Positions 1-9,221 of a stretch of DNA of 64,000 nt are shown here, one piece after another. Both the position numbers and the translations under genes were made by a program. The stretch comes from Hyphomicrobium_A sp963724945. GTDB taxonomy: Bacteria; Pseudomonadota; Alphaproteobacteria; Rhizobiales; Hyphomicrobiaceae. How positions within the stretch are numbered: the first letter of the stretch is position 1; each line of letters begins with the position of its first letter. The stretch covers positions 423,249 to 487,248 of the forward strand of contig CAVRWL010000002.1 in NCBI GenBank assembly GCA_963724945.1, written 5' to 3'. The notes under the pieces were generated by a model. The model worked only from the letters and a program-made list of their open reading frames with translations. It was not told the origin of the DNA and did not search any database.

Positions 1-873
1 GAAACGGTCCAAGCCCTCACCGAGGCGAGCGACGTGTTCGTGGATGCACGCGGCCACGGTGAGGCCGCCGCTCTCTCTTTGCGCATGGCGGCCGCGCTTC
101 AGCGCCTCGCCGTCATCGCGCCGAGCCGCCGGCTCGTGATCGGGCAAACGCTGCTGGCGGGTCTCGATACGCATCTCAACCAGATCCGAAGTGCGCTCAA
201 GCCCACGCCCGTCTCCGTCGACAAATTGCCGCCGGTCCTTAAGAGCGACTGGGTGACCGCGGACGGCAGGGCGCGCGTCGAAGTGGTGCCCAAGGGCGAC
301 GCCAATGACAATAAGACTCTGAAGCGCTTCGTTTCCGCCGTATTGGCGGTGGCTCCCGAGGCCACGGGCGATCCCATTCTCATCCAGGAATCGGCCAATG
401 TCGTCGTGCGCGCCTTTCTCGAGGCGGGCGGCTTGGCGCTCGCCTCGATTACGCTGATCCTCTTCGTCGTGCTGCGGCGCTTAAGCGACGTGCTGGTGAC
501 GCTGGTGCCGCTGCTCCTGGCCGGCGTGGTGACGATGGAGCTGACGGTGCTGGTGGGGCTGCCGCTCAATTTCGCAAACATCATCGCCTTGCCATTGTTG
601 CTCGGCGTCGGCGTGGCGTTCAAGATCTACTATGTACTCGCCTGGCGCGGCGGCGAGACGAGCCTGCTCGCCTCCTCGTTGACGCGGGCGGTGATCTTCA
701 GCGCCATGACGACGGCGACCGCCTTCGGCAGCTTATGGTTCTCCAACCATCCGGGGACCTCGAGCATGGGCAAGCTCTTGAGCCTGTCGCTGCTCACGAC
801 GCTCGCGGCCGCCGTGCTGTTTCAGCCGATCCTGATGGGACCGCCGCGGGAGCCCACTCAGCCAAGGGTCTAG
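1..873 (+). CDS. hpnN: HpnN, hopanoid RND-family transporter (3' end)
   Basis: C-terminal part of an RND/MMPL-superfamily exporter; the frame is open from the first base, so the 5' end lies outside the window. About 290 residues are visible: a periplasmic stretch, then about five hydrophobic segments starting near residue 135 of the visible part (the RND membrane domain), with a short Pro-rich tail. In the family, HpnN moves hopanoids from the inner to the outer membrane. The assignment rests on the RND-type topology and on the hpn genes that follow (hpnJ, hpnI, hpnM, dxs, hpnL, hpnK). It is on the plus strand, whereas most hpn genes here are on the minus strand. No terminator is obvious after the stop. 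Confidence 0.85.
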   Translation, partial: ETVQALTEASDVFVDARGHGEAAALSLRMAAALQRLAVIAPSRRLVIGQTLLAGLDTHLNQIRSALKPTPVSVDKLPPVLKSDWVTADGRARVEVVPKGDANDNKTLKRFVSAVLAVAPEATGDPILIQESANVVVRAFLEAGGLALASITLILFVVLRRLSDVLVTLVPLLLAGVVTMELTVLVGLPLNFANIIALPLLLGVGVAFKIYYVLAWRGGETSLLASSLTRAVIFSAMTTATAFGSLWFSNHPGTSSMGKLLSLSLLTTLAAAVLFQPILMGPPREPTQPRV

Positions 874-1066
874 GGAGCGCATCGCGGCAGTACGATTTGA
901 CGCCCGCTGCCTAGAAGGCTGCTGGATCCGAAGGGCGTCAAGCACTCAAGCACCGCGTCCGCTCGCTCGGTTCGAGCAGACGTCGGATGCGTCGCGCCAT
1001 CATGTCTTGCATTGACCGAAAGCGGATTTGCGGGCGCCGAGTGTGGTCGAGCGACTCCGATCGATT

Positions 1067-1573
1067 TCAGGCCGCGTATCCCGGGTCGCGCCAACCGCAC
1101 GATTTGCATTTCACCACCGGCGGCAAGAAACGCTGCCTCCAGCCCCACGTGCCGGCGTAGATGCCTACGTGCATGGCGATCATTGCGCCGCCCACTTCGA
1201 GCAGGCCGACGACAGCCCGCTCGCCGAGAGTCATGCCGGAGCCCGCAACCACCCATGCCGCCGCACCCGAGAGCAACAAGACGCAGCCGGCAATCGTCGC
1301 TCCGATACCGGCCACCACAGCCGCCACATTGACCAGGTCATTCATTGAGCCATAGTGCGGCCTGCCGCGGATGACCGGGCTGTCCGCGCCGATCATGGCC
1401 AGCGTAATTCCGTGCTCGAAGTGCTCGGTTGCCCCGCACCGCGGGCAGCCCGCGATCCTCGTATCCCATGGAAGCTTGATCTTAAAGCGCTTGGCAAAGG
1501 CCAGCGACACGGCGACGACGGCCGCCATGATGAAACTCATGATGAGCGTGAAAAGGAATTTCTCGGCGTCCAT
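1067..1573 (-). CDS. Hypothetical membrane protein with split zinc-ribbon cysteines
   Basis: About 168 residues. I use the internal Met (MDAEKF...) because the residues before it look untranslated and it is followed directly by a hydrophobic segment. There are three predicted membrane segments (near residues 5-25, 78-100 and 105-135). A CPRCG pair sits after the first segment and a CKSCG pair near the C-terminus, which together could form one zinc ribbon on the cytoplasmic face. No family recognised. It is convergent with hpnN and separated from the divergent DUF1003 gene by about 240 bases. Coding seems likely from the ordered TM and CxxC layout; function is unknown. Confidence 0.6.
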   Translation of the reverse strand: MDAEKFLFTLIMSFIMAAVVAVSLAFAKRFKIKLPWDTRIAGCPRCGATEHFEHGITLAMIGADSPVIRGRPHYGSMNDLVNVAAVVAGIGATIAGCVLLLSGAAAWVVAGSGMTLGERAVVGLLEVGGAMIAMHVGIYAGTWGWRQRFLPPVVKCKSCGWRDPGYAA

Positions 1574-1813
1574 TGCACGCCCTCCGCAGCCGGGCCCAGC
1601 CACAACGAAATACTACGTGTCCGAGGCCTCATCGACCTCAATGCCTAAGTATTTGACGGTGCTCTCGAACCGCTGGCCGAGTAGGCGCGGCAAATCATGT
1701 CGACATGATGCCGGCCCAATCTAGGGACTTAGATTGCGTGGTCTTTATCCGTTTGCGCGCTGCCCACGATGGCGGCGGCCTTGCAACGATATGAAATCAG
1801 ATCGGGAGGCAGC

Positions 1814-2314
1814 ATGCACAGTCCGGTCCCTCATCCGAAACAGAAGCCCATGTCGCTCGCCGAATTCAAGCAGCGCCGGCGGCCGCTCCGCAATATCAAC
1901 GTCGAGCTGCGCGAGAAGCGCTCACGCCTTGACCGCTTGGCGCTCTGGATCACAGGTCATGTCGGCACTATGGGATTCTTCCTGATCATCTTTGCCTGGA
2001 CGGTCCTTTGGCTCGGCTGGAATCTGCTGGCACCGGATCGGCTCAAATTCGACCCGCCGATGGGCTTCATCTTCTGGCTGTTTCTCTCCAATCTCATTCA
2101 GATCCTCTTGATGCCCCTCATCATGGTGGGCCAGAACCTGCTCGGCCACCACGCCGAGGCGCGCGCCGAGCACGATCTGGAGATCAACATCAAGGCCGAG
2201 CAGGAGATCGAGGTCATCCTGCATCACCTCGAGCACCAGAACGGGATTCTCATCTCCATGCTGCAAAAGCTGGGGGTGGATGTGCACGAGCTGATCGAGA
2301 GCGTGAAGGGCTAA
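1814..2314 (+). CDS. DUF1003 family membrane protein
   Basis: 166 residues from the ATG at 1814, which has a GGGAGG ribosome site 5-10 bases upstream; a longer frame begins at 1769 but lacks such a site. The N-terminal 45 residues are basic (FKQRRRPLRNINVELREK). Two membrane segments follow (about residues 50-72 and 85-110), and then an acidic/amphipathic tail with EHDLEINIKAEQEIEVILHH. This is the typical DUF1003 arrangement. The role of the family is not established; members are widespread small inner-membrane proteins. The next gene (2362) follows after 47 bases on the same strand. Confidence 0.85.
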   Translation: MHSPVPHPKQKPMSLAEFKQRRRPLRNINVELREKRSRLDRLALWITGHVGTMGFFLIIFAWTVLWLGWNLLAPDRLKFDPPMGFIFWLFLSNLIQILLMPLIMVGQNLLGHHAEARAEHDLEINIKAEQEIEVILHHLEHQNGILISMLQKLGVDVHELIESVKG

Positions 2315-2361
2315 TTCGCAAGCAGAGATCAGCTCCTCCCGCTAGCCTATGGAGAAGGACG

Positions 2362-2610
2362 ATGTCTCTTCCGTTTTTCCTCGCTGCACTCCTCGGCAAA
2401 GCCGCTGCGGGAGCAGCGTCCAAAGGGTTCGCTGCCAAGGCATCGGCCGCTGGCACCAAAGGCGCATCCGCTCGTCATTCACACCGCGTCCTGGCGAAGA
2501 GGCTTGCCGGCAAGGTCGTAAATAAGGCCGGTGATCAGGTCATCGATACGGCCGCATCGAAAGCCGAGGCGGCGATGGCCGACCGCAAGAAGAATAAAGG
2601 GCATCGCTGA
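2362..2610 (+). CDS. Small Ala/Lys-rich hypothetical protein
   Basis: 82 residues from an ATG preceded by GGAGAAGG at 2351-2358. The N-terminus is a short hydrophobic segment (LPFFLAALLGKAAAGAA), followed by an Ala/Ser/Lys-rich stretch and a strongly basic end (ADRKKNKGHR). Similar short Ala/Lys-rich proteins are common next to DUF1003 genes in Rhizobiales, but I do not recognise a named family. It is probably co-transcribed with the DUF1003 gene. It converges on hpnJ with 132 bases between the stops. Confidence 0.6.
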   Translation: MSLPFFLAALLGKAAAGAASKGFAAKASAAGTKGASARHSHRVLAKRLAGKVVNKAGDQVIDTAASKAEAAMADRKKNKGHR

Positions 2611-2742
2611 CCCCTTGACGAAGCTCCGTGCACGCGTTCTGGCGAGCACGCCATGCCCGGATCAGCTCAGGCCTGACATAGAGCTCTTTTGCACTGTAAA
2701 GCGGTTCACACCAAGCGAGGTGCCGCCGTGGCGAACGATGCT

Positions 2743-4171
2743 TCAGGACGCGAGCTCGCGGCGCTCGCGCAGGAAGCGGAAGAACTCCACACCTTCGCGC
2801 AGCCGCCGCTTCATCATCTGCGGGCTCGTCACCATCTCCCCGACGATCGAGGCAATCTTGCCCGAGCGGAAATAGAAGCGGCGGTAGAAGGACTCCACCG
2901 AGTTCGAATATCTCGGAATGCGACAGGTGCGGGTAGTGCAGCGGCGCGACCTGCACACCGTGCTCGTCGACGAGCTCGGCATGCTCTGCGTCGAGCCACC
3001 CTTCCTTCACCGCCTGATCGAACAGGAAAGTGCCGGGATAGGGCGCTGCCAAGGAGACCTGGATCGTGTGCGGGTTGATCTCGGTCGCAAACCGTATGGT
3101 CTCCTCGATGGTCTCCTTCGTCTCGCCGGGCAGACCGAGAATAAACGTGCCGTGGATCGTAACGCCGAGCTCATGGCAATCCTTGGTGAACCGGCGCGCC
3201 ACATCAACCAGCATGCCCTTCTTGATGTTGTGCAGGATCTTTTGGTTGCCGGACTCATACCCCACCAGCAAGAGCCGCAGGCCATTGTCGGCCAGCACCT
3301 TCAAGGTCGCGCGCGGCACGTTGGCCTTGGCGTTGCACGACCAGGTGATGCCGAGCTTGCCGAGCTCTCTGGCGATCGCCTCAGCGCGCGGCAGATCGTC
3401 GGTGAAGGTGTCGTCGTCGAAGAAGAACTCTCTAACCTGCGGGAAGGCGGCCTTGGCCCAGCGGATCTCATCGATGACGTGGCCAACGCTGCGCGTGCGG
3501 TAGCGGTGGCCGCCGACCGTCTGCGGCCAGAGGCAGAATGTGCAGCGCGATTTGCAGCCGCGTCCCGTGTAGAGGGAGATGTAGGGGTGCTTCAGGTAGC
3601 CGATGAAATAGTTCTCGATCTCGAGGTCGCGTTGGTAGATCGGCGTCACGAACGGCAGCGCATCCATGTTCTCGATCACCGCCCGGTCGGGATTGTGGAC
3701 GATCACGCCGGCGTCGTTGCGGTAGCTGAGCCCCATGACGTCCTTGAGGGCGCGGCCGTCGGCAACCTCCTTGATCGTGAAGTCGAACTCGTTGCGTGCC
3801 ACGAAGTCGACCGAGGGTGCCGCGTTGAGGCTCTTGTCGGCTTCGACCGCGACCTTGGCACCGATCAGGCCCGCCTTGAGGTGCGGATTGACGGCTTTCA
3901 AGGCTTCGACCGCGGCGACGTCGGCGGCAAACGAGGGGGTCGAAGTGTGCAGGACCACGAGATCGTAGTCGCGCGCGCGGGATGCGATTTCGGTAAGCGA
4001 GGTCCCGTGCGGCGGCGCGTCGATGAGCTTGCTGTCGGGAACGAGCGCCGCTGGCTGCGCGAGCCAAGTGGGGAACCAGAACGAGCGGATCTCGCGCCGG
4101 GCCTGGTAGCGAGAGCCAGCCCCGCCGTCGAAGCCGTCGAAGGACGGAGCCTGCAAGAACAGCGTGCGCAT
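2743..4171 (-). CDS. hpnJ: HpnJ, hopanoid radical SAM protein (frameshifted near 2901)
   Basis: Radical SAM enzyme; in studied hopanoid producers HpnJ contracts the glucosamine ring on the hopanoid side chain to give the cyclitol ether. A B12-binding-like N-terminal domain (residues 1-150) is followed by the CxxxCxxC cluster motif at C206, C210 and C213 (GRGCKSRCTFC) and a TIM-barrel core. At about 2900-2902 the frame changes: upstream it reads HSEIFE, and the expected SVESFYRRFYF continuation is one frame over, so one extra base is present. Joined, the product is about 475 residues, the usual HpnJ length. Without the join the protein runs into unrelated sequence ending at 2540. It starts 29 bases after the hpnI stop. 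Confidence 0.9.
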
Positions 4172-4200
4172 CGGCGTCCCGTTTCTCTCTTGTCTCTCTC

Positions 4201-5334
4201 TCAGGCCGGCGTAAACGTCCCGTCAGGCCCGATCTTGTAGCGGCGTCCTCGCCAGCTCACCTGCCATGGCAGGAAGCTTGCCATGTAAATCGCGAAGCTC
4301 AACAGATCGCGCACCGGAGCGAGCCAGACCGGGACGCGTCCTCCCCCGAGGCTGCGCGCAAATTGTAGCGGGACCAAGAAGCCGCAAGCAAGCACGAGAA
4401 CGAGAAGGGCAACGGAAGCCGGCCCGAAGCCCCCGAGCCCTGCCGCCGTGAGCGCGAACGGCAAGGGGTGGGTCACGACCGATCCCGCGTAGCCCAGCGG
4501 ATCGACCAGCCGGATGGTGCGGCCCCAGCGCAGCTCGCGTCGGGCGAGCTCGGCAAAGCTCAACTCGGAGCAGACGTGGTCGATAACCATAGGAGGAATG
4601 GCGACCTTGAGGCCCAGCTGCCGCACGGCGGCCCCCACGGCATAGTCGTCGGCCAACTGATCGGCAAAGGCCTCAAATCCTCCGATTCGGCGTAGCGTCT
4701 CGGCGCTGAGCGCAATCGTCGACCCGAAGCAGGGTTTGGCGAGCCCCAACCGCAAGCCGACGAGAACGCTTGGGAGAAACCGATGGTCGATCTCGGCGGC
4801 AGCAAGCCGCGACCAGGCACCGGCGACCGGGAGGCCCCGATATAGGCAGGTCACGAGGCCGACGCCTGAAACTTGTAAGGCCGCTGTAATCTGCCGCAGA
4901 TAGGCCTGGCCCACTCGAATATCGCTGTCGGAGAGCACGACGATCTCTCCGCTGCTGCGCGAAAAGCTGTTGATAACGTTCGATATCTTGCGATTGGCGC
5001 CATACGAGCGCGCATCAATTGTAAGGTCGATGTCGCGTTGGGGGAATTCCGCGATGAGGCGCTTTGCAAGGCTCGCGGCAGGATCTGCCGAATCTTGTAG
5101 CCCAAAAACGATCTGTACCGGCCCCGGATAGTCCTGGTTGCAGAACGAGGCGAGGTTCGCCTCGAGCCCCGGCTCGGCGCCGCAGAGCGGCTTCAAGAGG
5201 CTCAAGGAGGGTCCGTCAACGGAAATGCCAGCCGGTGGGTCGGCAAAGAACCGGCGGAGCTGCGCCGCGGCAAAAACGCAGTACATACAGCCAATGATCG
5301 CAAGACATGTGCAAATAAGCCACAGACAAGTCAT
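4201..5334 (-). CDS. hpnI: HpnI, hopanoid glycosyltransferase
   Basis: GT21-like (ceramide glucosyltransferase type) membrane glycosyltransferase; HpnI adds N-acetylglucosamine to bacteriohopanetetrol. In residue numbers of the longest frame, an N-terminal anchor spans about 10-35, the D2 motif DSD is at 144-146, the D3 motif ADD near 235-237, and the (Q/R)xxRW-type motif RRELRW near 272-277. Two or three C-terminal membrane segments follow. I prefer the ATG at 5334; an in-frame TTG lies at 5358. It is immediately upstream of hpnJ, as expected for sequential steps. A second homologue is at 10247-11428. Confidence 0.88.
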   Translation of the reverse strand: MTCLWLICTCLAIIGCMYCVFAAAQLRRFFADPPAGISVDGPSLSLLKPLCGAEPGLEANLASFCNQDYPGPVQIVFGLQDSADPAASLAKRLIAEFPQRDIDLTIDARSYGANRKISNVINSFSRSSGEIVVLSDSDIRVGQAYLRQITAALQVSGVGLVTCLYRGLPVAGAWSRLAAAEIDHRFLPSVLVGLRLGLAKPCFGSTIALSAETLRRIGGFEAFADQLADDYAVGAAVRQLGLKVAIPPMVIDHVCSELSFAELARRELRWGRTIRLVDPLGYAGSVVTHPLPFALTAAGLGGFGPASVALLVLVLACGFLVPLQFARSLGGGRVPVWLAPVRDLLSFAIYMASFLPWQVSWRGRRYKIGPDGTFTPA

Positions 5335-5443
5335 GATCGCGCTCGTACATTCGGACAATAACGAGAGACCCTACGGGGCGGGTGGGCGTGCTGCTTTCGA
5401 ATGCGCGTCCTTGGCCGTAACGGCAAGGGGACGGGGAGCGATC

Positions 5444-6397
5444 TTGAGGGACTGTACCATCCTGATCCGCATTTTCGTCGCGGTTGTGATTGCGGGAAGC
5501 CTATCGGCGTGCGCGTCGACGGGCGGCGGCATGCCGCGCCCCGAATTCCTCGCGAGCCCCGATCAGCCCGTCGAGCCGGCCGCGATCGCCGACCCGATGG
5601 AAAAGCAGAACCGCGCGGTGTTTGAGGGCAACCAGGAACTCAACCACGCGATCATCTATCCGCTCGCGAAAGCTTATAACGAGAATATTCCCGAAGAGGT
5701 GCGCGACAGTGTCGACGCGTTCACCACCAATTTGAGTGAGCCGGTCGTGTTCGCCAATGACGTGCTGCAGCTGCGCTTCGCGGCGGCGGCGACGACACTC
5801 GGTCGCTTCGCACTCAATTCGACGGTAGGAATCGGCGGCCTTTTCGACGTCGCCGCAACCCAAGAGCTGCCGCATCAGTCGGGAGACTTCGGGGAGACGC
5901 TTTACGTTTGGGGCGTGCGCGACAGTCCCTATCTCGTGCTGCCGATCCTGGGGCCGACCAACTTGCGCGACGCCATCGGCAGCGGCATCGAATTCGCCGC
6001 GCAAATTCCCGCCGCGGGTCTCTATCCGGCAGGACTGGCCGCAAAAGTCGCTGGACATGTCTCCACGGGGGGCACCGTTCTGAGCCCTCTGTCGGACCTG
6101 CGCAAGGTCGGAGACATGGAAACGCTCGAGGACGGTTCGCTCGATTTCTACACGATGCTGCGCAGCGTGACGGATCAGAAGCGGCAGGCGGAGCTGCAAG
6201 AGGCGCTCGAGACGAGCGCGCTGACCGCGCCTCCCTCGCCCCCCGATCCCAATGCGATCGAGCCCGTCATGGTGCTGACGGCATCGCCCGCCTGGTCGGA
6301 GAAGACCGTGCCGCTGCCCAGCACAAAGACGGAGGCCGCGAAACAGCCGCCGGAGAGACGGATCATCATCGGCGCTCCCGCCGTCGTCGCCGAGTAG
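5444..6397 (+). CDS. mlaA: MlaA/VacJ family outer-membrane lipoprotein
   Basis: The open frame reaches back to 5138, but the N-terminal signal begins near the TTG at 5444, just after a GGGGAG site; I take that start. The signal ends in a lipobox LSAC followed by ASTGG. The VacJ core follows: ADPMEKQNRAVFEGN, LGRFALNSTVGIGGLFDVA, LPHQSGDFGETLYVWGV, YLVLPILGPTNLRD. The last 50 residues are a Pro-rich low-complexity tail. MlaA forms the outer-membrane part of retrograde phospholipid transport with MlaC. Here it converges on hpnM (MlaC-like), and their stop codons form the two ends of one hairpin. Start confidence is moderate. Confidence 0.88.
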   Translation: MRDCTILIRIFVAVVIAGSLSACASTGGGMPRPEFLASPDQPVEPAAIADPMEKQNRAVFEGNQELNHAIIYPLAKAYNENIPEEVRDSVDAFTTNLSEPVVFANDVLQLRFAAAATTLGRFALNSTVGIGGLFDVAATQELPHQSGDFGETLYVWGVRDSPYLVLPILGPTNLRDAIGSGIEFAAQIPAAGLYPAGLAAKVAGHVSTGGTVLSPLSDLRKVGDMETLEDGSLDFYTMLRSVTDQKRQAELQEALETSALTAPPSPPDPNAIEPVMVLTASPAWSEKTVPLPSTKTEAAKQPPERRIIIGAPAVVAE

Positions 6398-6417
6398 CGG
6401 CTCTAGGTGAGCCGCTA
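6395..6417. terminator. Stop-to-stop hairpin between mlaA and hpnM
   Basis: A perfect 9-bp inverted repeat, TAGCGGCTC / GAGCCGCTA, with a 5-base loop. Its left end is the mlaA stop codon (6395-6397) and its right end is the hpnM stop codon on the other strand (6415-6417). There is no clear U-run on either side, so it may act as a weak bidirectional terminator or as a 3'-end stabiliser. Confidence 0.6.
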
Positions 6418-7050
6418 TGCGCCGGCCAGCAGCTTATCGCCCTGCCGGCGCAGGGAATTGATCAGGGCCTGAGGCCCGCCCGACTTCAGGATGGCGCTGA
6501 ACTCCGCCCGGCGGCTCGCAAGCTCGCTGATCGTTCCGTCGAGATACACGTCGACAACCCGCCATTGGCCGCCGCTGTTGCGCATTAGGTAATCGAGCTC
6601 GACGGCCTTGCCGTTGGCCTGAACGAGGTGGGTCTTTACCAGCTTATCGGCAGGCGTCCTGTCAATCGTCTGCAAGATCTCGAACCGCTCTCCTGAGAAA
6701 CCGTCGAACTGGCTCGCGTAGTTCGCGACCATCATGCGGTTGAACGAGTTAGTGATGCTTGCCTGCTGCGTGGGATCGAGTCCCGCCCAGCTCGGCCCGA
6801 CCGCGGCGCGCGCCATCGACGGAATGTCATAGATGTTAGAGAGGACCGGAGCCAGGCGGTCAAAACGCCCGTTGATACCGAGCTGCTTGGCCTGTTGCAT
6901 GGTCTGGATCAGCGCCGTGTAGAGGACCCCGATGCGATCGGCGGCAGACTGCGCCGACGCGGCCCTGGTCGGCGGCATTAGCCCGAGCGACATCACGGCC
7001 GCGATCGATGCGACGAGAATCCACCGTCGAGAGATCTTTGCGTGACTCAT
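6415..7050 (-). CDS. hpnM: HpnM, MlaC/Ttg2D-type toluene-tolerance protein
   Basis: 211 residues from the Met of MSHAKISRRW, which starts a normal Sec-type signal (hydrophobic LVASIAAVMSLGLM, then PPTRAASA); the longer frame upstream to 7152 looks untranslated. The mature part is the MlaC/Ttg2D fold: FNRMMVANYASQFDGFSGERF, a KTHLVQANGKAVELDYLM strand set and WRVVDVYLDGTISELASRR. MlaC proteins shuttle lipid across the periplasm; HpnM is the version tied to hopanoid loci. It is convergent with mlaA and divergent from dxs (210-base gap with the two promoters). Confidence 0.9.
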   Translation of the reverse strand: MSHAKISRRWILVASIAAVMSLGLMPPTRAASAQSAADRIGVLYTALIQTMQQAKQLGINGRFDRLAPVLSNIYDIPSMARAAVGPSWAGLDPTQQASITNSFNRMMVANYASQFDGFSGERFEILQTIDRTPADKLVKTHLVQANGKAVELDYLMRNSGGQWRVVDVYLDGTISELASRRAEFSAILKSGGPQALINSLRRQGDKLLAGA

Positions 7051-7260
7051 ACTTTTCTTTCTCCCTGCACACGTGTCGACATTTCCGGTAGCCTGATAGC
7101 TTCGTAAGGTTAAAGCCCAATCTGCGGTAAGCGAGCAACACCTCCACGGCAAATCTGCGGCGTCATGGACGGATACAGTTCATGGCCACGCCGGACGGTC
7201 ATAATAATGGCTCAGCTGGGATGGAATAGACCGCTATCCAAATGTATCGCGGACTGGCCA

Positions 7261-9206
7261 ATGGACGCCAAGACACCGGCCTCGTCGACGCCTCTACTTG
7301 ATCGCGTGAAGACACCCGAGGAGCTTCGGGCATTGGCCGAGTCCGATCTGCCGCAGCTCGCCGCCGAGCTGCGCCAGGAGACGATCGATGCCGTGTCGGT
7401 GACGGGCGGTCACTTGGGCGCCGGGCTCGGCGTCGTCGAGCTGACCGTGGCGCTGCATTGGGTGTTCGACACCCCGCGCGACCGGCTGGTTTGGGATGTG
7501 AGCCACCAGACGTACCCCCACAAGATCCTCACCGGCCGGCGCGACCGCATTCGCACCCTGCGCGCACCCGGTGGCCTGTCGGGCTTCACCAAGCGTTCAG
7601 AGAGCGCCTACGATCCCTTCGGCGCGGCGCACTCCTCCACCTCCATCTCCGCCGGTCTCGGCATGGCGGTGGCGCGCGATCTGGAAGGGCGCTCAAACAA
7701 CGTCGTGTGCGTCATCGGCGACGGCGCCATGTCGGCCGGCATGGCGTACGAGGCCATGAACAATGCCGGCGCGCGCGATGAGCGCCTGATCGTCGTCCTG
7801 AACGACAACGACATGTCGATCGCGCCGCCGACGGGCGCTCTCTCGGCCTATCTCGCCCGCATCACCTCGAGCGGCACCTATTTCTATCTGCGCGACATCG
7901 CCAAGCAGCTCGCCAAGCAATTGCCCAAGAGCTGGGAGCGGCGCGCTGCCCGCATGGAGGAGTACACCCGCCACCTGTGGCAGGGCGGGGCCTGGTTCGA
8001 GGAATTGGGCTTCTACTACGTCGGGCCCATCGACGGGCACGACCTATCGCAGCTTTTGCCCGTCTTGAAGAACGTGCGCGAGGCCAAGCAAGGCCCCATC
8101 CTCGTTCACGTCGTCACCAAGAAGGGCAAGGGCTATGCCCCTGCCGAGGCCTCCGACGACAAGTACCACGGGGTCGCCAAGTTCAACGTCATCACCGGCG
8201 CGCAGGTGAAGCCCGAAGCCAAGGCGCCGAGCTACACGCAAGCGTGTTTGCCCAGAGCCTCATCAAGGAGGCCAAGAAGGACGCCAGGATCGTCGCCATC
8301 ACCGCGGCGATGCCCGACGGCACCGGGCTCGACCTGTTCGCAAGAGAGTTCCCCGAGCGCGCCTTCGACGTCGGCATCGCCGAGCAGCATGCGGTGACGT
8401 TCGCCGGCGGGCTCGCCACGGAAGGGCTGAAGCCGTTCGCGGCGATCTACTCGACCTTCCTGCAGCGCGCCTACGACCAGGTCGTGCACGACATCGCCAT
8501 CCAGCGCCTGCCCGTGCGCTTTGCCATCGACCGGGCGGGCCTCGTGGGCGCCGACGGGCCGACGCACGCGGGCTCCTTCGACGTCACCTATCTCTCCTGC
8601 CTGCCGGGGTTCGTGGTGATGGCGGCAGCCGACGAGGCCGAGCTCGTGCACATGGTGGCGACCGCGGCGGCAATCGACGACCGCCCTTGCGCCTTCCGCT
8701 ACCCGCGCGGGGAAGGCACCGGCGTCACACTGCCCGAGGAGGGTGTCCCGCTCGCCATCGGCAAGGGCCGCATCCTGCGCGAAGGCACGGCGGTGGCGCT
8801 TTTGTCGCTGGGCCCGCGGCTCACAGAGTGCCTCAAGGCTGCCGAGCAGCTCGCCGCGTTCGGGCTGTCGGCGACGGTGGCGGATGCGCGCTTTGCCAAG
8901 CCGCTCGATGAGGAGCTCATCGGCCGGCTCGCGCGCGAGCACGAGGTTTTGGTGACGGTGGAGGAGGGCGCGGTCGGCGGCTTTTCCAGCCACGTGCTGC
9001 AATTCCTGGCGCAAAGCGGGCTTCTGGACCGCGGCCTCAAGGTGCGCTCGTTGGTGCTGCCCGACGTCTTCATCGACCAGGACAAGCCCGAGCGCATGTA
9101 CGAGATCGCCGGCCTCAACGCGCCCGGCATCGTCGCCACCGTTTTGAGCGCGCTCGATGTCAAGCAGCCGCCCGCGCGCCTCGTCGGAGAGCTGGGCCTC
9201 CACTGA
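7261..9206 (+). CDS. dxs: 1-deoxy-D-xylulose-5-phosphate synthase (frameshifted near 8240)
   Basis: Dxs condenses pyruvate and glyceraldehyde-3-phosphate, the entry step of the MEP isoprenoid pathway that feeds squalene and hopanoids. The ATG at 7261 begins the usual N-terminus; a longer frame starts at 7165. Visible motifs are SVTGGHLGAGLGVVELTVAL, DVSHQTYPHKILTGR, the ThDP site VIGDGAMSAGMAYEAMNNAG, DGHDL, then GIAEQHAVTFAGG with the catalytic Glu, and the transketolase C-domain. At about 8240, after APSYTQ, the frame shifts: the next family block (VFAQSLIKEAKKDARIVAIT) is in another frame, consistent with one missing base. Joined length is about 648 residues, normal for Dxs. Confidence 0.92.
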
Positions 9207-9221
9207 TCGCGCCGCTTATCA

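Noticed and set aside
2918..4240. 440-codon plus-strand frame opposite hpnJ
   Set aside because: Antisense shadow in GC-rich DNA; the minus strand carries the radical SAM motif and conserved family sequence.
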